A stretch of DNA of 44,242 nt from Blautia sp. (GTDB taxonomy: Bacteria > Bacillota > Clostridia > Lachnospirales > Lachnospiraceae). The notes under the pieces are model-generated. The model worked only from the letters and a program-made list of their open reading frames with translations, ran no database searches and was not told the DNA's origin. Where the stretch lies: assembly GCA_017475035.1 (NCBI GenBank), contig JAFVGK010000014.1, positions 1-44,242 on the forward strand, written 5' to 3'. A program made the position numbers and the translations under genes. Positions within the stretch are counted from its first letter, which is position 1; each line of letters begins with the position of its first letter. Below are positions 41,505 to 44,242 of this stretch, one piece after another.

Positions 41505-41540
41505 CCCCCTCCTCAAAGCACAGTTCTGTACGTTAACTCC
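41505..41540 (-). repeat. leader element L1, partial copy D (upstream of smpB)
   Basis: Only the promoter-distal end is kept: GTTAACGTACAGAACTGTGC then TTTGAGGAG in gene sense. The part before it is replaced by the repeat at 41552. Confidence 0.5.
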
Positions 41541-41551
41541 GCGGGCCGTAT

Positions 41552-41594
41552 GTCACCGACTTGTGACGCCTTTCCTCGTGCGGCTCCGGGATAA
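41552..41594. repeat. intergenic repeat matching the tRNA-Leu palindrome cluster
   Basis: GTCACCGAC..GTGACG followed by GCGGCTCCGGGATAA. It matches the reverse complement of 33901-33943 at about four of five positions. Confidence 0.6.
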
Positions 41595-41596
41595 TG

Positions 41597-41636
41597 AAAA
41601 AAGCACCCATGAGGTACGTTGTGCCTCATAGGTGCC
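41597..41636 (-). terminator. terminator upstream of smpB
   Basis: GGCACCTATGAGG and CCTCATGGGTGC pair on the minus strand, then TTTTTTC. It ends the secG transcript. Confidence 0.8.
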
Positions 41637-41665
41637 TCATGATATGATTTTCTTTCATTTCATAC

Positions 41666-41724
41666 CGACACAGAAATCCATCATGACTTCCTTACCTGAG
41701 TGAGTATCGTCCATTTCTGTGCCG
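41666..41724 (-). other. hairpin in the secG 3' region
   Basis: CGACACAGAAAT (41666-41677) pairs with ATTTCTGTGCCG (41713-41724), one G-U. No T run follows. I see no gene in the 285 nt between secG and smpB. Confidence 0.45.
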
Positions 41725-41781
41725 AATGCTGTCAGACGCCAATTTCTTATGGCTGTTGTTCTCTTACACAATGCCTGCTTA

Positions 41782-42018
41782 TCAGGGCAGCATGTTCAGT
41801 ACAAGTGAGAATACAAAGAAGAGAACTCCCATAATCGTGGTGAGCTTCACCAGCCCGCCTTCCATTGTACGGCCTTTATTTTTGCCCCAATAAGACTCCG
41901 CGGCACCTGCAAGAGCGCCAAGTCCTGTTGACTTTCCTTCCTGCAGAAGGACAGCTGCCGTCAGTCCGATACAGTCAATAACAAATAAAATCGTCAAGAT
42001 GACTTTCAATACACCCAC
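41782..42018 (-). CDS. secG: preprotein translocase subunit SecG
   Basis: A 78-residue protein with two hydrophobic helices (3-22 and 55-75), a conserved glycine-rich linker (QEGKSTGLGALAGAAE) and LTTIMGVLFFVFSLVL. It aids SecYE translocation. The start is GTG at 42018, fixed by AGGAGGT; the frame is open further upstream without support. The rnr gene that often sits between secG and smpB is absent. Confidence 0.9.
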   Translation of the reverse strand: MGVLKVILTILFVIDCIGLTAAVLLQEGKSTGLGALAGAAESYWGKNKGRTMEGGLVKLTTIMGVLFFVFSLVLNMLP

Positions 42019-42085
42019 TAATCTTACCTCCTGTTTTCTGATGACCGCATCTCTTTTGCGGTCATATACGCTGTTTGTTAGTGTA

Positions 42086-42943
42086 TCATATGATATCATA
42101 ATCGTCAAGAAAAGAATGTCTGATTCCATCCTTTTTATATGCTATCACCGTACTGAGATTTACGTTTTCGGGGCTTCGAAAAATGTTCGCTTCCACAGAC
42201 GGATTGTTTTCTTTCAGTCTGGCAATCAGCTGCTTGATCTCCACACGCTTTGAATATACACGCCCTTCCTCATCGTGAACGGCACATTTCTCGGTAAAAC
42301 GGCAGGCACATTGCAGAAAACGGAGACCATTGTAATCTCTCCAATGCAGGATATCTTCCTCTCGGATCAGGTACATTGGACGAATCAATTCCATTCCTTC
42401 AAAATTCGTGCTGTGCAGCTTCGGCATCATTGTCTGCATCTGACCGCCATAAAGCATACCCATCAGAATTGTCTCAATCACATCGTCAAAATGATGTCCG
42501 AGAGCGATTTTATTACATCCAAGTTCTTTCGCCTTACTGTACAGATACCCTCTGCGCATTCTCGCACATAGATAGCAGGGGGATTTTTCAATCGTATATA
42601 CAGCGCCGAAAATATCCGAATCAAATATCGTAACCGGTATTTCCAATTGCGCGGTATTATACTCGATCATTTTTCTGTTCTCTTCACTGTATCCCGGATC
42701 CATGACCAGAAAAGTGAGCGAAAAAGGAAATTTGTCATGGCGCCTCAGTTCCTGAAAAAGCTTCGCCATCAAGATAGAATCCTTTCCCCCGGAAATACAT
42801 ACGGCAACATGATCGCCTTCCCTTAAGAGCTGATATGTGTTGATCGCTTTTGCAAATTTAGAAAAAAGCTGCCGGTGAAACTTTTTTCGGATACTTTCCT
42901 CAACCTTCTGCGCATATGTACCGCTTCTTTTTTCCATCTGCAT
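42086..42943 (-). CDS. TtcA-family tRNA thiolation (PP-loop) protein
   Basis: A 285-residue ATP pyrophosphatase. SGGKDS (51-56) binds ATP; PCYLCARMRRG holds a CxxC pair for the iron-sulphur cluster, GHHFDDVIET follows, and a further C-x-C region is at FLQCACRFTEKC. It resembles TtcA, which makes 2-thiocytidine in tRNA; several TtcA-like paralogues exist in Clostridia, so the tRNA target is uncertain. It lies 17 nt downstream of degV. Confidence 0.85.
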   Translation of the reverse strand: MQMEKRSGTYAQKVEESIRKKFHRQLFSKFAKAINTYQLLREGDHVAVCISGGKDSILMAKLFQELRRHDKFPFSLTFLVMDPGYSEENRKMIEYNTAQLEIPVTIFDSDIFGAVYTIEKSPCYLCARMRRGYLYSKAKELGCNKIALGHHFDDVIETILMGMLYGGQMQTMMPKLHSTNFEGMELIRPMYLIREEDILHWRDYNGLRFLQCACRFTEKCAVHDEEGRVYSKRVEIKQLIARLKENNPSVEANIFRSPENVNLSTVIAYKKDGIRHSFLDDYDII

Positions 42944-42960
42944 CAGAGCCCCGTTCCTTT

Positions 42961-43833
42961 TTATTTCCTGTTGCTTCCATAGTAAATCACTGACTGCACT
43001 CCCGGACCCGTATGTATGCTGATTACCGGGCTCATCGGACGTACAATCACGATGGCGCCAGGCTGGGCAGCCAGAATTTCATCACGCATCATATTTGCTT
43101 CCGGCTCCGCATCTCCATGGCATAGATAAACATACGGATAATCCGGATTAAATATGGATTCTTTAAATTTCCCCACAATCGTCTGACGGGCGATTTTTGA
43201 TCCTCTTACTTTTCCGGTTATTTCCAGAGTACCGTCTTCAACAATGCGCAGCACCGGTTTGATCTGAAGCTTACCTCCGATCCAGGCTGTCGCCGGTGAA
43301 ATCCTTCCGCCCCGTTTCAGAAAATCAAGATCGTCTACAGTAAACCAGTGGCAGATCTTCAGGCGATTGTTTTCGACCCATGCGGCATTCTCCTCTAAGG
43401 ACATGCCTTTTTCCTGATTCTGTAAAGCATACATAACCAACAGGCCCTGTCCGCCGGTGGCACAACGGGAATCGACACAGTAAACTTTCCGCTCCGGGTA
43501 AGTTGCTCTTACCATATTGGCTGCAAGATTCGCGCTGTCCAGGGTAGATGTCAGTCCAGAAGAAAGTGAAATATATAAAATATCCAATCCCCGGTCCAGA
43601 ACTTTGGAAAACTCTTCTACATAAACGCCGGGTACAATCTGAGAAGTTCTTCCTGTCGCTCCGTTACGAAGCTTATCAAAAAAAGTTTTGGAATCCCAGC
43701 CATCAGGATCCTGATGTCTGCATTCCTCATTTCCTACCTCAAAAACCATAGGGATAATCGCCGGATGATATCGGTCTAAAAAATCCTGTGGAATATCCGC
43801 TGAAGAATCTGTCATGATCAGATAATTATTCAA
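42961..43833 (-). CDS. DegV-family fatty-acid-binding protein
   Basis: About 290 residues. LIMTDSSADIP, then GATGRTSQIVPGVYVEEF, YISLSSGLTSTLDSA and VDDLDFLKRGGRISPATAWIG are DegV signatures; the fold binds a fatty acid and partners with FakA-type kinases. The start is probably TTG at 43833, just behind GGAGGAGG; ATG at 43815 is the alternative. The longer open frame runs into the tRNA-Trp gene and is not used. Confidence 0.9.
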   Translation of the reverse strand: MNNYLIMTDSSADIPQDFLDRYHPAIIPMVFEVGNEECRHQDPDGWDSKTFFDKLRNGATGRTSQIVPGVYVEEFSKVLDRGLDILYISLSSGLTSTLDSANLAANMVRATYPERKVYCVDSRCATGGQGLLVMYALQNQEKGMSLEENAAWVENNRLKICHWFTVDDLDFLKRGGRISPATAWIGGKLQIKPVLRIVEDGTLEITGKVRGSKIARQTIVGKFKESIFNPDYPYVYLCHGDAEPEANMMRDEILAAQPGAIVIVRPMSPVISIHTGPGVQSVIYYGSNRK

Positions 43834-43886
43834 TACGCCTCCTCCTTTTCTAATAAAATTTTTTTTCATGATGCCGCCTCTGCCAT

Positions 43887-43920
43887 AAAAAGAAAAGCCA
43901 CAGGAAAAACTCCCGTGGCT
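43887..43920 (-). terminator. terminator after tRNA-Trp
   Basis: AGCCACGGGA and TCCTGTGGCT pair on the minus strand, followed by TTTCTTTTTATG. It ends the rRNA-tRNA transcript. Confidence 0.8.
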
Positions 43921-43926
43921 CTTTAG

Positions 43927-43997
43927 CAGGGGATGAGAGAATCGAACTCCCACCAAAGGTTTTGGAGACCCCTATCATACCATTTGACCAATCCCCT
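43927..43997 (-). tRNA. tRNA-Trp(CCA)
   Basis: Acceptor AGGGGAT/ATCCCCT, D-arm GTCA-AATGGTA-TGAT, anticodon arm GGGGT-CTCCAAA-ACCTT with anticodon CCA (complement of 43963-43965) and two G-U pairs, T-arm GGGAGTTCGATTCTCTC. CCA is not encoded. It lies about 70 nt after the 23S gene end, as a distal rRNA-operon tRNA. Confidence 0.9.
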
Positions 43998-44065
43998 GTG
44001 CGAACATCGCATAGAAGGCTGCACCTTCAAAACTGCACACGTGTTGATTTCTAAAAGATTTCCTC

Positions 44066-44242
44066 GGACAAGCATTCACCCGATTAGTAGCAGTCAGCTG
44101 CGTGTGTTGCCACACTTCCACCTCTGCCCTATCTACCTCGTCGTCTTCAAGGGGGTTTACTCTTGCGAGCGGAAGTCTCATCTTGAGGGGGGCTTCGCGC
44201 TTAGATGCCTTCAGCGTTTATCCCTTCCCGGCTTGGCTACCC
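44066..44242 (-). rRNA. 23S ribosomal RNA, 3' end (partial)
   Basis: In minus-strand sense GGTAGCCAAGCCGGGAAGGG, AAGGCATCTAAGCG, GAAGACGACGAGGTAGATAG, then CAGCTGACTGCTACTAATCG. These are the highly conserved last ~175 nt of bacterial 23S rRNA. It runs off the right edge. No 5S gene lies between it and tRNA-Trp. Confidence 0.95.

Noticed and set aside
1-44242. CRISPR array or classical insertion sequence
   Set aside because: No regularly spaced direct repeats and no transposase gene were seen; the repeats found are dispersed intergenic elements.

Overview
The window looks like chromosome of a Lachnospiraceae-type Clostridium relative (Firmicutes, Clostridia). The evidence is the mid-range GC, strong AGGAGG ribosome sites, the gene orders dgt-dnaG-rpoD-trmK, pyrH-frr-uppS-cdsA-dxr-rseP and secG/smpB, TtcA- and DegV-family genes beside an rRNA operon, and proteins of clostridial type throughout. 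Genus is not decided. Except for the TRAP/GntR/Nudix block, the tRNA-Leu and the tRNA-like locus, genes lie on the minus strand.

Layout. (1) 0-10.8 kb is an accessory region. It holds an HTH regulator fused to a desulfoferrodoxin-like domain, a radical SAM protein of the SPL type, an apparently exported Sel1-repeat/family II pyrophosphatase fusion, two WYL regulators, a GNAT, a small membrane protein, a tRNA-like RNA locus, a double-glycine-leader SH3-like small protein, a CPBP protease and its TetR regulator. Three short sequences are duplicated between 0-1.4 kb and 6.5-9.4 kb. (2) 11.1-15.0 kb carries an amino-acid permease/histidine kinase/receiver fusion and two nearly identical double-glycine-leader SH3-like genes in tandem. 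(3) 15.3-27.1 kb is a complete hexuronate catabolic locus. A minus-strand set uxaC-uxaA-kdgF-eda-kdgK-uxaB is divergent from a plus-strand TRAP transporter (dctPQM) and a GntR/FCD regulator; both divergent promoters carry a CTAGTATACTAG-like palindrome. Galacturonate would be imported by the TRAP system, isomerised by UxaC, reduced by UxaB, dehydrated by UxaA, phosphorylated by KdgK and split by Eda to pyruvate and glyceraldehyde 3-phosphate. (4) 27.2-44.2 kb is housekeeping: Nudix, a P-loop kinase, trmK-rpoD-dnaG-dgt, tRNA-Leu, the rseP-dxr-cdsA-uppS-frr-pyrH isoprenoid/phospholipid/translation cluster, a lipoprotein, smpB, secG, a TtcA-like gene, degV, tRNA-Trp and the 3' end of a 23S rRNA gene.

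The best candidates for something new are: (a) the three small secreted-looking proteins with an N-terminal GG leader followed by an SH3-like module (8.2 and 14.3-15.0 kb); (b) a promoter-led RNA locus at 7.7-7.9 kb in which the tRNA T-arm and 3' acceptor strand precede the 5' acceptor strand and D-arm, that is, a circularly permuted tRNA-like fold, followed by a 3'-decayed tRNA-Asp-like sequence; (c) a family of leader elements placed immediately upstream of the ribosome sites of unrelated genes (HK, uxaB, pyrH, part of smpB), plus other intergenic palindromic repeats; (d) unusual fusions: exported Sel1-PPase, APC-HK-REC and HTH-desulfoferrodoxin.

All functional assignments are by reading the sequence. 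No database search, RNA folding or alignment program was run.
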